A stretch of 64,000 nucleotides of DNA from Flagellimonas sediminis (GTDB taxonomy: Bacteria > Bacteroidota > Bacteroidia > Flavobacteriales > Flavobacteriaceae): NCBI RefSeq assembly GCF_010500845.1, contig NZ_JAAAMI010000004.1:310001-374000 (forward strand). Reading direction: 5' to 3'. Positions 9,307 to 18,110 of this stretch are shown here, in pieces; position 1 is the first letter of the stretch, and every line of letters begins with the position of its first letter. Both the position numbers and the translations under genes were made by a program. The notes beneath the pieces were generated by a model. It searched no databases, had not been told where the DNA came from, and worked only from the letters and a program-made list of their open reading frames with translations.

Positions 9307-10581
9307 ATGACATTGGAAAAGCTTCATGCCCTATTTTTAGAGCATCCCATCATTTGTACCGACACGCGAAAAATTGAGGAAAACTGTATGTTCTTTGCCC
9401 TCAAGGGACCCAACTTCAATGGCAACGCTTTTGCAAAGGATGCGCTGCAAAAAGGAGCTTCCTATGCTATCGTCGATGAGGAAGAACACCGGGCTTCGGA
9501 TAGAACGATTTTAGTGAACGACGTCTTGGAAACCCTCCAGCAGTTATCCACTTTTCACAGAAACCACAACAAGGCCAAGATTATTTCCTTGACCGGCAGC
9601 AACGGCAAGACCACCACAAAGGAGCTGATCAATGCGGTGATTTCAAAAAAATACAGGACCATTGCCACACAAGGGAACCTCAACAACCATATCGGGGTGC
9701 CCCTGACGCTTCTATCCATCAAGGAAGACATAGAAATGGCCATTGTAGAAATGGGAGCCAACCACAAGCGCGAGATTGCCCATTTGTGCCAAATAGCGCA
9801 ACCCGACTTTGGGTATATTACCAATTTTGGCAAGGCCCATTTGGAAGGATTTGGAGGAGTGGAAGGTGTAATCCAAGGAAAAAGTGAGCTTTATGACTAC
9901 CTGACATCCCATGGTAAGTACGTATTCATGAATGCCGATGATCCCATCCAACAGGATAAGCTGGCCACTTATTCCAAAAAAATGGGATTTAGCGCCATAG
10001 ACCGAACCTATTACAATATTGAATTTGTGGAGGCCAACCCCTATGTTGTTTTGGAAGTTGAAGGCATCAGAATTAAATCCCAACTGATCGGGAAGTACAA
10101 TTTCACCAACTGTTGTGCCGCCATTCTCATGGGAAAATATTTCAATGTGCCTTTGGAAGACATCAAGGCCGCGATCGAATCCTATCAACCCAAGAACAAC
10201 CGTTCACAGATCATGGATAAAAATGGTCATAAGATCATCTTGGATGCCTATAATGCCAATCCTACCAGTATGAGGGCCGCTTTGGAGAACTTTCATGCCA
10301 TGGATGCCCCAGATAAAACAGTGATCATTGGCGACATGTTCGAATTGGGACCAACCGCCGCGGAAGAGCATCAGGGTATTGCAGACCTAACCGAACAATT
10401 GAATTTTGAACAGGTGTATTTGGTTGGAGAAAACTTTTTTGGTGTCGATACTCCCTTCCAAAAGTTTAAAAGCTTTGCCGACTTCAAGGAGTTTTTGACC
10501 CATCAACCTTTAAAAAAAGGAACACTTTTGATCAAGGGATCTCGTGGAATGGCTCTGGAGCGAATCTTGGAAAACTTGTAA
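9307..10581 (+). CDS. murF: UDP-N-acetylmuramoyl-tripeptide--D-alanyl-D-alanine ligase MurF
   Basis: A 424-residue Mur ligase that adds D-Ala-D-Ala to UDP-MurNAc-tripeptide, the last cytosolic step of the peptidoglycan precursor. The N-terminal substrate domain begins with CTDTRKIEENCMFFALKG. The ATP-binding motif is TGSNGKTTTKELI near residue 95-108, and the central-domain AIVEMGANHKREI and C-terminal ILDAYNANPTSMRAAL motifs are typical of MurF. The start is only 10 bp from the gldJ terminator; a TATCTTCG sequence just before it may serve as a promoter, giving a very short leader. Confidence 0.94.
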   Translation: MTLEKLHALFLEHPIICTDTRKIEENCMFFALKGPNFNGNAFAKDALQKGASYAIVDEEEHRASDRTILVNDVLETLQQLSTFHRNHNKAKIISLTGSNGKTTTKELINAVISKKYRTIATQGNLNNHIGVPLTLLSIKEDIEMAIVEMGANHKREIAHLCQIAQPDFGYITNFGKAHLEGFGGVEGVIQGKSELYDYLTSHGKYVFMNADDPIQQDKLATYSKKMGFSAIDRTYYNIEFVEANPYVVLEVEGIRIKSQLIGKYNFTNCCAAILMGKYFNVPLEDIKAAIESYQPKNNRSQIMDKNGHKIILDAYNANPTSMRAALENFHAMDAPDKTVIIGDMFELGPTAAEEHQGIADLTEQLNFEQVYLVGENFFGVDTPFQKFKSFADFKEFLTHQPLKKGTLLIKGSRGMALERILENL

Positions 10582-10596
10582 GGAAGTGAAAAAGAG

Positions 10597-10671
10597 TGGG
10601 ATATACTGGATTCGAACCAGTGACCTCTGCCCTGTCAAGGCAGCGCTCTAAACCAACTGAGCTAATATCCC
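10597..10671 (-). tRNA. tRNA-Val (anticodon GAC)
   Basis: The cloverleaf can be drawn on the minus strand: acceptor GGGATAT/ATATCCC with discriminator A, D-arm TAGCTCAGTTGGTTTAGAGC, anticodon stem CTGCC/GGCAG with loop TTGACAG (anticodon GAC), and T-arm CTGGTTCGAATCCAG. 75 nt with no encoded CCA, as usual in this phylum. Confidence 0.93.
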
Positions 10672-10700
10672 ATTAAAAAGCGGTGCAATATCGGAAATTA

Positions 10701-11111
10701 TTACCAATCCCCATACTCCGCCGAATTTTTTGATGTTTCGTGCAGGGTAATATGCAGCAATTGGCCTTCGGCCAGTTTGGGTTTCAAAATATCGTAAATG
10801 ACCTTTACAAAGTACTCTGTGGTAGGTAACAGGTCCTTGAACTCAGGGCAATCCTCGTTCAGGTTTTTATGATCGAAACGTTCCTCGATCTCGTCCCGGA
10901 TCAAAATGCTCAGTTCGGCCAGATCCATCACAAAACCTGTATTGGGATCCACCTCGCCCCTGATCCGAACCTCCAGATCAAAATTGTGGCCATGAAAACT
11001 TGGACTGTTGCACTTACCAAAAACCTCCAAGTTCTTCTCCTTGCTCCAATGGGGATTATGGAGCCTATGTGCGGCATTAAAATGTGCTTTTCTACAAATG
11101 GTGGCAATCAT
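10701..11111 (-). CDS. queD: 6-carboxytetrahydropterin synthase / 6-pyruvoyl-tetrahydropterin synthase family
   Basis: A 136-residue T-fold enzyme converting dihydroneopterin triphosphate to a carboxy- or pyruvoyl-tetrahydropterin, in queuosine or pterin synthesis. Zinc ligands are visible as FNAAH near the N-terminus and SFHGHNFDL. The Cys before the second motif (GKCNSPSFHGHN) fits the catalytic position, and TTEYFVKVIYD and LHETSKNSAEY are the usual C-terminal signatures. The start at 11111 gives MIATICRKAHFNAAHRL; a longer frame would run over the candidate promoter. The choice between QueD and PTPS activity is not decided by sequence alone. Confidence 0.85.
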   Translation of the reverse strand: MIATICRKAHFNAAHRLHNPHWSKEKNLEVFGKCNSPSFHGHNFDLEVRIRGEVDPNTGFVMDLAELSILIRDEIEERFDHKNLNEDCPEFKDLLPTTEYFVKVIYDILKPKLAEGQLLHITLHETSKNSAEYGDW

Positions 11112-11146
11112 ATTACAAAAAGAATTCTCTGTTGTTTTTGGCACCA

Positions 11147-11154
11147 CAAAATTA
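11147..11154 (-). promoter_or_regulatory. candidate -7 box for the queD-like gene
   Basis: The minus strand reads TAATTTTG, fitting the Bacteroidota -7 consensus TAnnTTTG, 36 bp upstream of the start codon. No convincing -33 TTG is seen. Confidence 0.4.
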
Positions 11155-11203
11155 TTGATTCCATCTGAAATGGCCTTTGAAATCACCAAAGAATATCATC
11201 AGA

Positions 11204-11233
11204 TAAAAAAAGCCTCCAGTTTCCCGGAGGCCT
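11204..11233 (-). terminator. rho-independent terminator downstream of the lipid kinase
   Basis: GCCTCC/GGAGGC stem with an 8-nt loop, followed on the minus strand by TTTTTTT. It ends transcription from 11313 and isolates the queD-like gene. A short ATG frame (MGVQVGFD then stop) lies between the kinase stop and this hairpin. Confidence 0.85.
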
Positions 11234-11312
11234 GCGTCAAGCTTAGTCAATCAAAACCAACTTGAACACCCATCTTAACAACTTAAATACATATAAATCA
11301 AAAAACAATCGT

Positions 11313-12200
11313 CTAAGGGCACAAAACATGGAGAGCCTTTTCCTCTACATTGACAAAGATTTCCCTGTCCATAAGATTGTGCAGCTCTCCATCCGCTTGC
11401 ATCAAATGTTCCGTTTGCTTGTCCTCAAAGGCCAATTTTAAATGTTTGACCTTGTAGTATTGTATTTTTTTCAAATATTGATCCAACCGCAATAGAATGA
11501 ACAAACCCATGAAGAGCATCTGAAACTTGCTCAAATCATCGATGATGACCACATCCAACAATCCATCTTGGAGGGAAGCCATCCGGGTAAGCGAAATATC
11601 ATAGCCCATAACTTTTGAATTGGAAATGAAAAACATAAAGGGTCTGGTCTTGAAACTCTTCCCGTTCATTTCCACATTAATCTTTTCGTTATACTTAAAA
11701 TCCCTGATGGATTTTATCACCGCTTTGAGGTATGCCCAAAACCTTCGGTGCTGCGAAGCGTTGTAGTTGGAAATCACGGTGGCGTCAAACCCGATACCCA
11801 TGTTGCTGAAAAACGGCTTTCCGTTTACCATGGCCACATCAATTCTATTGGTTTTTCCACTTTTGATGATTTCCACCGCCCTTTTAATGTTTCGGGAGAT
11901 GTCCAGACTTTCGGCCAGACCATTACCTGAACCCATAGGGATGATTCCCAACAATACTTTGGTATGCACTAGACAGGAGGCCACCTCATTGATGGTGCCA
12001 TCGCCTCCACAGGCCACAATGATTCCTGCTCCTTCCGCCAAAGATTCCTTGGCCAGTAAAGTCGCATGCCCGGGATAGTTAGACGTTTTTATGGTCAGCT
12101 CATATTGCTCGGGTTCAAAATACCCGGATAAAGAGGCCTCATTAAAAGTACCATCTCCCCTTCCTGCAATCGGGTTTACTATGAAATGGACCTTGTTCAT
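11313..12200 (-). CDS. diacylglycerol/sphingosine kinase family lipid kinase (YegS/BmrU-like)
   Basis: A 295-residue lipid kinase of the DAGK catalytic superfamily. It has NPIAGRGDG at the N-terminus (nucleotide-binding loop), the signature GGDGTINEVAS near residue 66, and the GSGNGLAESL motif near residue 94. It phosphorylates a lipid hydroxyl; the precise substrate is not evident. Its ATG overlaps the stop of the upstream LTA-synthase-like gene by four bases, so the two are probably translationally coupled and may act together in envelope lipid turnover, for instance recycling diacylglycerol released by a phosphoglycerol transferase. That link is inference. Confidence 0.88.
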   Translation of the reverse strand: MNKVHFIVNPIAGRGDGTFNEASLSGYFEPEQYELTIKTSNYPGHATLLAKESLAEGAGIIVACGGDGTINEVASCLVHTKVLLGIIPMGSGNGLAESLDISRNIKRAVEIIKSGKTNRIDVAMVNGKPFFSNMGIGFDATVISNYNASQHRRFWAYLKAVIKSIRDFKYNEKINVEMNGKSFKTRPFMFFISNSKVMGYDISLTRMASLQDGLLDVVIIDDLSKFQMLFMGLFILLRLDQYLKKIQYYKVKHLKLAFEDKQTEHLMQADGELHNLMDREIFVNVEEKALHVLCP

Positions 12201-14170
12201 GGATTTGCATTTAAATCGAGCCCCCCATGGTTGTAGAGATAATCGGCCAATTGATAATACGATATGGTCTCCGTCAAGAAAGCGTCATCCATAGGCTCGC
12301 TGGAAAGGCTGTTATCTTCTTTGTTCCAAGTATATTGATTGGCCACTTTGCCATCGCCCAACACCATCAATTCATCGGATTTCAATAGCCCCAATTTTCT
12401 ATAATTGCCTACAAAAGCCCTTTGCTCCTCGGGTTTCATGCCGAAAACATCTCTACCAAAAAAATTGTTATCGTAGCTCCAACCCAACATGGAAAATAGG
12501 GTCGGCATCACATCGATCTGGGAGCATTGTTGGGTAATCTGATACCCTTTACCTCCCTCCAAATTCACCAAAATGGCCGGAATGTGATAATTGTCCACAT
12601 CCAGTTCCCATCTGCCCGCACTGCTGGCACAATGATCGGCCATGATCACAAAAACGGTATTGTTGTACCAGGGTCTGGATTTTGCCTGCTTCAAGAATTG
12701 ACCTATGGCAAAGTCGGTGTATTTGACCGCTCCGCTCCGTCCCGTTCCCGAAGGAATGTCAATTTTCCCTTCAGGATAGGTGTAGGGTTTATGGTTGGAA
12801 GTGGTCATGATAAAATCGAAGAAGGGTTTTCCCTGTTCCGATGCAGCATCTGCTTCTTTCATCACTTTATTGAAAATATCCTCATCGCAAACTCCCCAGG
12901 CATTTTCAAAAGTGACCTCATCGTTTTCAATATTCTTGCGGGATGTGACAATGTCACCTGATGGCAAGAATCCCCGACCACGATCTACAATATCGAAGCC
13001 ATTTCCACTGAAGAACTTGTCCATATTGTCAAAATACCCGTCCCCTCCATAAAAAAAGGTTCGTGAGTATCCCTTGTTCTTGAAGACTTCACCTATGGTG
13101 AACAGGTTTTGGTTGTGTTTGCGCTTTACGATACTCCTTCCCGGGGTTGGTGGAATGCTCAAGGTAATGGCTTCCATACCCCTTACCGTTCGGGTTCCTG
13201 TTGCATATAGATTGGTAAAATAGGTCTCCGCCTGTGCAATGGAATCCAGGTTTGGGGTAATATGCTTTTCATTGCCAAAAATGCCCAGATAACCGGCACT
13301 CAAGCTTTCCACGCAGATCAGTATCACATTGGGGCGTTTTTCCACGCCACCCTTGATCATCCTAAGAATGTTTTTTTGCGGGTTTAAAAGACTGTCCAAT
13401 GGACCACTTACCTGATGTTGGACATTTGCCAACGCCTGCTTTTCGGGAATGGTCTTATAAAAATCGGTATAGCTGAGTTCATTGTTCCTGAAAGCTGCAA
13501 AAAAGGAATAGATCCCTGCTTTTGACAATTCATTGTTGTATCTATTGCCTGATGTTTCCGCCAAATCGTTCTCAATGGATGCTCCATAGAACAACATGAT
13601 GGCCACTGCAACAAAAAAGGGAACCAACTTCTGCTTAAATCCTTCGCTGGCACCAAACGTTGCCTGAAACCATCCCTTGCGTTTAAAAATCCAAACCGTG
13701 AACACTACCAAAAGGAGCATTCCTCCAATCAATAGTGGCAGTGGGTAGGACTCATTGATGTTCTTGAAAACTTCATAGGTGTAGATGAGATAATCCACCG
13801 CAATAAAATTGAACCGTCTTTGAAACTCATCCCAAAAGGTGACCTCAGCAAAAAAGGAAAAGTAAATCACCAGCAAGGCCAATGAAAACCCGAAGTAAAC
13901 CAATATACGATCAACCAAAGTCCCATAAAACCGTTTGGGCACCAACAAAAAATAAACCGTGGCGACCACATAAAAGAAGGACACCGTGCCCAAATCAAAG
14001 AACAGTCCCACAAAAAATACTTTCAACAACCCCATGAAGGAGTGGTCCACTTGTGAGAAATCCATCATCAGAAATGCCAAGCGCATCAAAAAGGACAATA
14101 CCATAAATAGTACCGCAAAGGCATTCACCAAGGTGTAGCGTGAAGGAAATAGTTTTAAACTCGTTTTCAT
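12197..14170 (-). CDS. LTA synthase family sulfatase-like membrane phosphotransferase
   Basis: A 657-residue protein with about five N-terminal transmembrane segments (within residues 1-190) and an extracytoplasmic sulfatase-fold domain from about residue 265. Catalytic features are ILICVESLSAGY (metal-binding Glu), TGTRTVRGMEA with the expected Thr nucleophile, and downstream TSNHKPY and MADHCASS metal/His motifs. It resembles phosphoglycerol or phosphoethanolamine transferases; Gram-negative relatives modify envelope glycans or lipids. The start at 14170 gives MKTSLKLFPSRYTL, before the first membrane helix. It overlaps the lipid kinase by 4 bp and follows the DUF3570 gene by about 50 bp. 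Confidence 0.87.
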   Translation of the reverse strand: MKTSLKLFPSRYTLVNAFAVLFMVLSFLMRLAFLMMDFSQVDHSFMGLLKVFFVGLFFDLGTVSFFYVVATVYFLLVPKRFYGTLVDRILVYFGFSLALLVIYFSFFAEVTFWDEFQRRFNFIAVDYLIYTYEVFKNINESYPLPLLIGGMLLLVVFTVWIFKRKGWFQATFGASEGFKQKLVPFFVAVAIMLFYGASIENDLAETSGNRYNNELSKAGIYSFFAAFRNNELSYTDFYKTIPEKQALANVQHQVSGPLDSLLNPQKNILRMIKGGVEKRPNVILICVESLSAGYLGIFGNEKHITPNLDSIAQAETYFTNLYATGTRTVRGMEAITLSIPPTPGRSIVKRKHNQNLFTIGEVFKNKGYSRTFFYGGDGYFDNMDKFFSGNGFDIVDRGRGFLPSGDIVTSRKNIENDEVTFENAWGVCDEDIFNKVMKEADAASEQGKPFFDFIMTTSNHKPYTYPEGKIDIPSGTGRSGAVKYTDFAIGQFLKQAKSRPWYNNTVFVIMADHCASSAGRWELDVDNYHIPAILVNLEGGKGYQITQQCSQIDVMPTLFSMLGWSYDNNFFGRDVFGMKPEEQRAFVGNYRKLGLLKSDELMVLGDGKVANQYTWNKEDNSLSSEPMDDAFLTETISYYQLADYLYNHGGLDLNANP

Positions 14171-14219
14171 GTATGCAATCAATATGTGCAGGAGCCTTGG
14201 GGGTTCAAAGACCTATATT

Positions 14220-15716
14220 TTAATCCATTTCAAATTTGAATCCAACACCGAAATAATTGGCCTTTAGGCCAGTACTCCGCTGGTAGTTGTTATACTTTAA
14301 ATCAATACTCTTTAACCCGAACCGCCACGTTTTGAACTTGGTGAAAATGTCCGTGTACGAAATACCGAACCCATATTGGTGCGCATCATATTTGGACAGG
14401 TCAAAGTCCGAGGTATAATATTTCTCCGTGGACAAATGGGTATCGAACGGTGCGAAATAATCTATCTGGTTCTGCGTGTAATAGCGATAGGACGGATATA
14501 AGGTGAAATTTTGCGAAATCTTGATGGGCAGCTCCACACTGGCCGTATGTGCCTGTAATCCCCAGTCATCAAAATAGTAACGGTAATAGGTACGGACAGT
14601 CAGAATTTCATTGAAATAATGGTTCAAACGAATGCCGATTGGAAACTTAAGCCTAGTATCCGGTAACCGTTCCATATCATCGGCCAACATAAAGACCTCC
14701 GTGTTTTGGGAAGTTGTGTAATATGGGATACTGGTGGGATTCCCGATAAAATAATTGGCCACATCCGCAAAATAAACCCGTTGCATGGGGTTGGAAAGCC
14801 ATCCTTGTTGACGGACCACATCTGCAAAAATGGACATTTGCGTATTCTTGCCCAATATTTGGGAAAAGGACACCGAAAAGGCATAACTGTTCCGTTTTTT
14901 GTCCGAGATCAAACTGAATCCATTGATGGGATTCCATGTGTTGGAACCACTTTTGTTGGTCACATTTCCATTTTGGTCCAAAATATCAACTCCCGTAAAG
15001 AAGCCAGCATTCAAGTTGCCGTTAACCTCCAGATAAGAATCCAGCTCAGTGGGGTATCTGGGCAACCAGCTATCCAAGAATACACTGCCCTTTAAACTTA
15101 GCTCCGTGTTCTTTTCATTGAAAAGCCGTGTATACCCTCCGCCAAAACCAAAGGAGATATAATCGAACTCTGCAGCAAAGGAAATGTTTCCGCTCACGAT
15201 TTGGTCACGGTCATCGGAACTATGGGAATACCCAACAGAAACACTGCTCCAAGTATCCTGACGGGATGCGCCCGAAGATGCCACCCATGGACTTCCTATG
15301 GCACCGGTATATCCTCCTGGGTTATCATCGTCCTCCCCATCGTCGTCACCGCCACCAATACCTCCCCCTCCAGTAGATGCACCACTCACACCTCCATTTG
15401 TTTTAGTAAGGTCAAACGGGTTCAAGTTGCTGGATGATGCTGAAGTATAGGTGGAAATGCCCACATCAACACTCAAAACATCATCGGCATTTAAGGGAAT
15501 GCTTACCACAATGGAAGGGGCAATATCCGTTAGTTCCTCTGTACCGATACCACCTGTTACCGATGCATTGTTACCCGTTTGCTCATAATAACTGGAAAGG
15601 ATGTCCACCTCTGTGGTTTCCAACACTCTTTTTTTATAGGAGCTGGCATTTTCCTGCTGGGCCAAACCAAAAAATGGGCAGAGCAGGAACAGCCACCTCA
15701 ACCTGAATATGTTCAT
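14220..15716 (-). CDS. DUF3570 domain-containing protein
   Basis: A 498-residue secreted protein with a signal peptide (cut about after FGLAQ, residue 20), followed by long alternating strands with aromatic girdles and a C-terminal NYFGVGFKFEMD strand, suggesting an outer-membrane beta barrel. Residues 105-135 form a Gly/Asp-rich loop. Three [ST][GS]A[ST] tetrads occur: TSAS at 91-94, SGAS at 111-114 and SGAS at 148-151. This resembles the core of flavinylation sites modified by ApbE-type enzymes, although the usual upstream Asp is missing. It is co-transcribed with thioredoxin, ApbE and DUF4266 genes. Function unknown. The ATG starts one base before the DUF4266 stop codon. Confidence 0.82.
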   Translation of the reverse strand: MNIFRLRWLFLLCPFFGLAQQENASSYKKRVLETTEVDILSSYYEQTGNNASVTGGIGTEELTDIAPSIVVSIPLNADDVLSVDVGISTYTSASSSNLNPFDLTKTNGGVSGASTGGGGIGGGDDDGEDDDNPGGYTGAIGSPWVASSGASRQDTWSSVSVGYSHSSDDRDQIVSGNISFAAEFDYISFGFGGGYTRLFNEKNTELSLKGSVFLDSWLPRYPTELDSYLEVNGNLNAGFFTGVDILDQNGNVTNKSGSNTWNPINGFSLISDKKRNSYAFSVSFSQILGKNTQMSIFADVVRQQGWLSNPMQRVYFADVANYFIGNPTSIPYYTTSQNTEVFMLADDMERLPDTRLKFPIGIRLNHYFNEILTVRTYYRYYFDDWGLQAHTASVELPIKISQNFTLYPSYRYYTQNQIDYFAPFDTHLSTEKYYTSDFDLSKYDAHQYGFGISYTDIFTKFKTWRFGLKSIDLKYNNYQRSTGLKANYFGVGFKFEMD

Positions 15717-15717
15717 C

Positions 15718-15927
15718 TTAATTGCAACCACAACCCCCTCCTGTTTTTCCTCCATTTCCACCTGAGGCACCTTCGCGGTACACTTGATAATTGGTTTCGA
15801 ACTTTACGAATTTCTTATCGGCCAGTACCATATCGGGGTCATTGATGTCCACCTTTTCATATTCGTGCAATACCACGCAGGATGACAAACTGGTCAAGGC
15901 ACACAGGGCAATCAATATCTTCTTCAT
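15718..15927 (-). CDS. DUF4266 small lipoprotein with C-terminal CGCN
   Basis: A 69-residue protein. The signal peptide ends in lipobox LSSC (Cys17), giving a mature lipoprotein of about 53 residues. The last third is glycine-rich (REGASGGNGGKTGGG) and the protein ends in CGCN, so a CxC pair sits at the extreme C-terminus. Such an exposed dithiol could bind metal, form a thiol-disulfide couple with the neighbouring thioredoxin, or be a modification site. It is always close to DUF3570 in genomes I recall, but its role is not known. Its ATG lies just after the ApbE stop codon. Confidence 0.85.
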   Translation of the reverse strand: MKKILIALCALTSLSSCVVLHEYEKVDINDPDMVLADKKFVKFETNYQVYREGASGGNGGKTGGGCGCN

Positions 15928-15933
15928 AAACAA

Positions 15934-16980
15934 TTATTTGCTTTGATTTTCAATTCCTTTCAGGGTAATGTTCTCGGAGGTGATGATCTTATTATCATCA
16001 TCCACAATGATGCATTCCACTCCCTTCAATTGGTTCACGAAATCCACCCCGGTTTCCACTCCCATCACAAAAATTGAAGTGGCCAAGGCATCGGCGAGCT
16101 CTGCATTTTTGGTAAAAATGGTGGCACTGCGTACCCCTTTGCTGGGATATCCGGTTCTTGGGTCGATGATGTGGGTATAGCGTTCCCCGTTCAGGATGAT
16201 GAATTTTTCATAATTCCCAGAGGTTACCACAGCTTGGTCCCGCACCGGCAACCATGAAAAGACTTTTTCTTTGTTCAACGGGTTCACGATAGCAACCATC
16301 CAATCCTTACCATCGGGCTGGGTGCCCCAAGCATTCAGGTCACCCGACGCGTTGATGATTCCCGAGAACACACCATTTTTCAACAACAACGCTTTGGCCA
16401 TATCCGCTGCATATCCCTTTCCAATGGCCCCAAAACCGATCTTCATTCCTTCCTTCTTCAAAAAAACAGTGCTGTTCTCGGGATCCATTTCAATATTTTG
16501 ATAGCCTACTTTGGCAACGGACTGTTTTATGGCTTCTTCGGATGGCATTTCCATCACGGAACCGTCAAATTTCCAGATACGGTCCATGGAGGCGTAACTG
16601 ATGTCAAAAGCCCCTTGGGTCAGTTTTGATATTTTTATGGCCCTTTCGATCAGATTAAAAAGTTCACGATCCACCTTCACCGGGGCCACACCAGCATTTT
16701 TATTGATCATGGAAGTTTGGGAATTCGGGTCCCAAGAAGAAATCAAGCGCTCTATTCTGGTAATCTCCGCAATGGCCATATCCAAATACTCCTCCCCCTT
16801 TGCTTGATTTTCGGCCACAACAGTTAGGTCAAATCGGCTACCCATCAATTTCAAAGTGCGTTGGAAAACCTGAAGTTTCGAGATAGTATCTGATTGTGAT
16901 TCTTCGACAACACCAGGATAAGCCACAACAACCAACAGGAACAGGACTGCACAGGAAAGTATGTTTTTCATCTTCAACAT
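15934..16980 (-). CDS. apbE: FAD:protein FMN transferase (ApbE family)
   Basis: A 348-residue exported flavin transferase with a signal-like N-terminus (MKNILSCAVLFLLVVVAYPG). It uses FAD to attach FMN covalently to Ser/Thr of target proteins. Family motifs are present: SRFDLT near residue 49, FGAIGKGYAADMAK, INASGDLNAWG, YTHIIDPRTGYPSKGVRS and the metal-binding ADALATSIFVMG. No flavoprotein with a standard Dxx[ST]GA[ST] site (NqrC, RnfG, FMN-bind) occurs in the window; the adjacent DUF3570 protein carries three partial versions, so it is the best local substrate candidate. The start could also be the ATG at 16971. Confidence 0.92.
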   Translation of the reverse strand: MLKMKNILSCAVLFLLVVVAYPGVVEESQSDTISKLQVFQRTLKLMGSRFDLTVVAENQAKGEEYLDMAIAEITRIERLISSWDPNSQTSMINKNAGVAPVKVDRELFNLIERAIKISKLTQGAFDISYASMDRIWKFDGSVMEMPSEEAIKQSVAKVGYQNIEMDPENSTVFLKKEGMKIGFGAIGKGYAADMAKALLLKNGVFSGIINASGDLNAWGTQPDGKDWMVAIVNPLNKEKVFSWLPVRDQAVVTSGNYEKFIILNGERYTHIIDPRTGYPSKGVRSATIFTKNAELADALATSIFVMGVETGVDFVNQLKGVECIIVDDDNKIITSENITLKGIENQSK

Positions 16981-16989
16981 AATTCTCCC

Positions 16990-17436
16990 TTAAAAAGATT
17001 TCAACTTGTCGAAATAGGCCTTTGGCGTAGACTTTTCGTACCCTGTCTGCCCCAGCACTTTTCCGTTGGCATCGAGTACCACTACGTAGGGAAAATATCC
17101 GTTCGGGTTGTATTTGGAGGCCAACGTTTTGTTGTGCTCCTCCTGGGTAGCAGGTAATTTGTTCTGTTTCTTTCTTGGAAAATCGGCCTTCAACATTACA
17201 AAATGGTCTTTGGCCAATTTTTGGAATTCTTCGGTACTCCAGATCTCACGTTCCAATTTGATACAGGGAGCGCACCAATCGGACCCTTGAAACACCAAAA
17301 TGATATTCTCGTTATTCTTTTTGGCCAGTTCCTGAGCCTTCCCCAAGTTGGTTTGCCACTCTTGGGCCGATAGGTTTTGTATCATTAGAAAACAGCCTAA
17401 GAACAAGACTGTCAACCATTTTTTATAGTATATCAT
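16990..17436 (-). CDS. thioredoxin-like protein, exported
   Basis: A 148-residue thioredoxin-fold protein of the DUF255/thioredoxin_7 type with a signal peptide (cut about after NLSAQ). The active site is GSDWCAPCIKLE, a CxxC motif after the usual first beta strand, and cis-Pro lies in NPNGYFPYVVVLD. It probably acts in the periplasm, supplying or removing electrons from envelope disulfides. It is the first gene of the operon thioredoxin-apbE-DUF4266-DUF3570 with a 9-bp gap to apbE. The start MIYYKKWLTVL is chosen because it opens directly into the signal peptide. Confidence 0.85.
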   Translation of the reverse strand: MIYYKKWLTVLFLGCFLMIQNLSAQEWQTNLGKAQELAKKNNENIILVFQGSDWCAPCIKLEREIWSTEEFQKLAKDHFVMLKADFPRKKQNKLPATQEEHNKTLASKYNPNGYFPYVVVLDANGKVLGQTGYEKSTPKAYFDKLKSF

Positions 17437-17503
17437 CCAGATATAAATTTCTTTTTCTATCATTAAGACAGGTAAATGGCAATGCACCCTACTTTTTTCT
17501 AAT

Positions 17504-17511
17504 TATTTTTG
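17504..17511 (+). promoter_or_regulatory. candidate -7 box for the ECF sigma operon
   Basis: TATTTTTG fits TAnnTTTG and lies 34 bp before the ATG at 17546. The -33 element is poor. Confidence 0.4.
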
Positions 17512-17545
17512 TGACCAACGCAAAAAATTTTTGCCCAAGCCCAGC

Positions 17546-18067
17546 ATGACAGAGCAAGAGCCTTCCATTTGTGAGCAAAAAGTATACGAGAAGATTTTCC
17601 GGACCCATTATGAGACCGTGACGCGATACATCTATTATAAATGTGGGGACTTACAACAAGCTGAGGATATTGTCCAGAATGTTTTTGTAAAGCTTTGGAA
17701 GCTGTGCTCCTCGGTTTCCTTTTCCAAAGTGAAGGCATACTTGTACCGCGCCGCCAATAATGCATTCATCAATGAAAAGGAACACGAGAAAATTGTGTTG
17801 AAGCACTTAAAACAATCCACCATCTCCATTGATCATGAAAGTCCGGATTATTTGATGGAGGTGGAACAGTTTCATGAAAAACTGAAAAACGCCATTGCAT
17901 CCCTCCCCCAAAAAGAAAGGGAAGTATACCTTTTAAGCCGTGTTGAGAAAAAAACATATGCCGAAATCGCAGAGATTACGGAAATCGGAATAAAGGCGGT
18001 GGAACGTAGAATGAGTAGGGCACTTTTGGGCCTAAGGGATGTTTTGGGAAAAGAATTGAAATTTTAA
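17546..18067 (+). CDS. ECF RNA polymerase sigma factor (sigma-70 family)
   Basis: A 173-residue sigma factor with region 2 (YEKIFRTHYETVTRYIYYKCGDLQQAEDIVQNVFVKLW, about residues 15-55) and region 4 (IASLPQKEREVYLLSRVEKKTYAEIAEITEIGIKAVERRMSRAL, about 115-160). It recruits RNA polymerase to a receptor operon when released by its anti-sigma factor. It is followed by a FecR-type anti-sigma gene and a TonB receptor, the Fec-like cell-surface signalling order common in Bacteroidota. The start is the ATG (MTEQEPS); the frame also opens at a TTG five codons earlier. Confidence 0.92.
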   Translation: MTEQEPSICEQKVYEKIFRTHYETVTRYIYYKCGDLQQAEDIVQNVFVKLWKLCSSVSFSKVKAYLYRAANNAFINEKEHEKIVLKHLKQSTISIDHESPDYLMEVEQFHEKLKNAIASLPQKEREVYLLSRVEKKTYAEIAEITEIGIKAVERRMSRALLGLRDVLGKELKF

Positions 18068-18110
18068 TAGGGTAATCAAATCTATAACTGTCCTATAATC
18101 AAGAAGGTCT

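Noticed and set aside
11112..11200. preQ1 or pterin riboswitch before the queD-like gene
   Set aside because: No recognisable aptamer or pseudoknot could be drawn; only a promoter-like box is visible.
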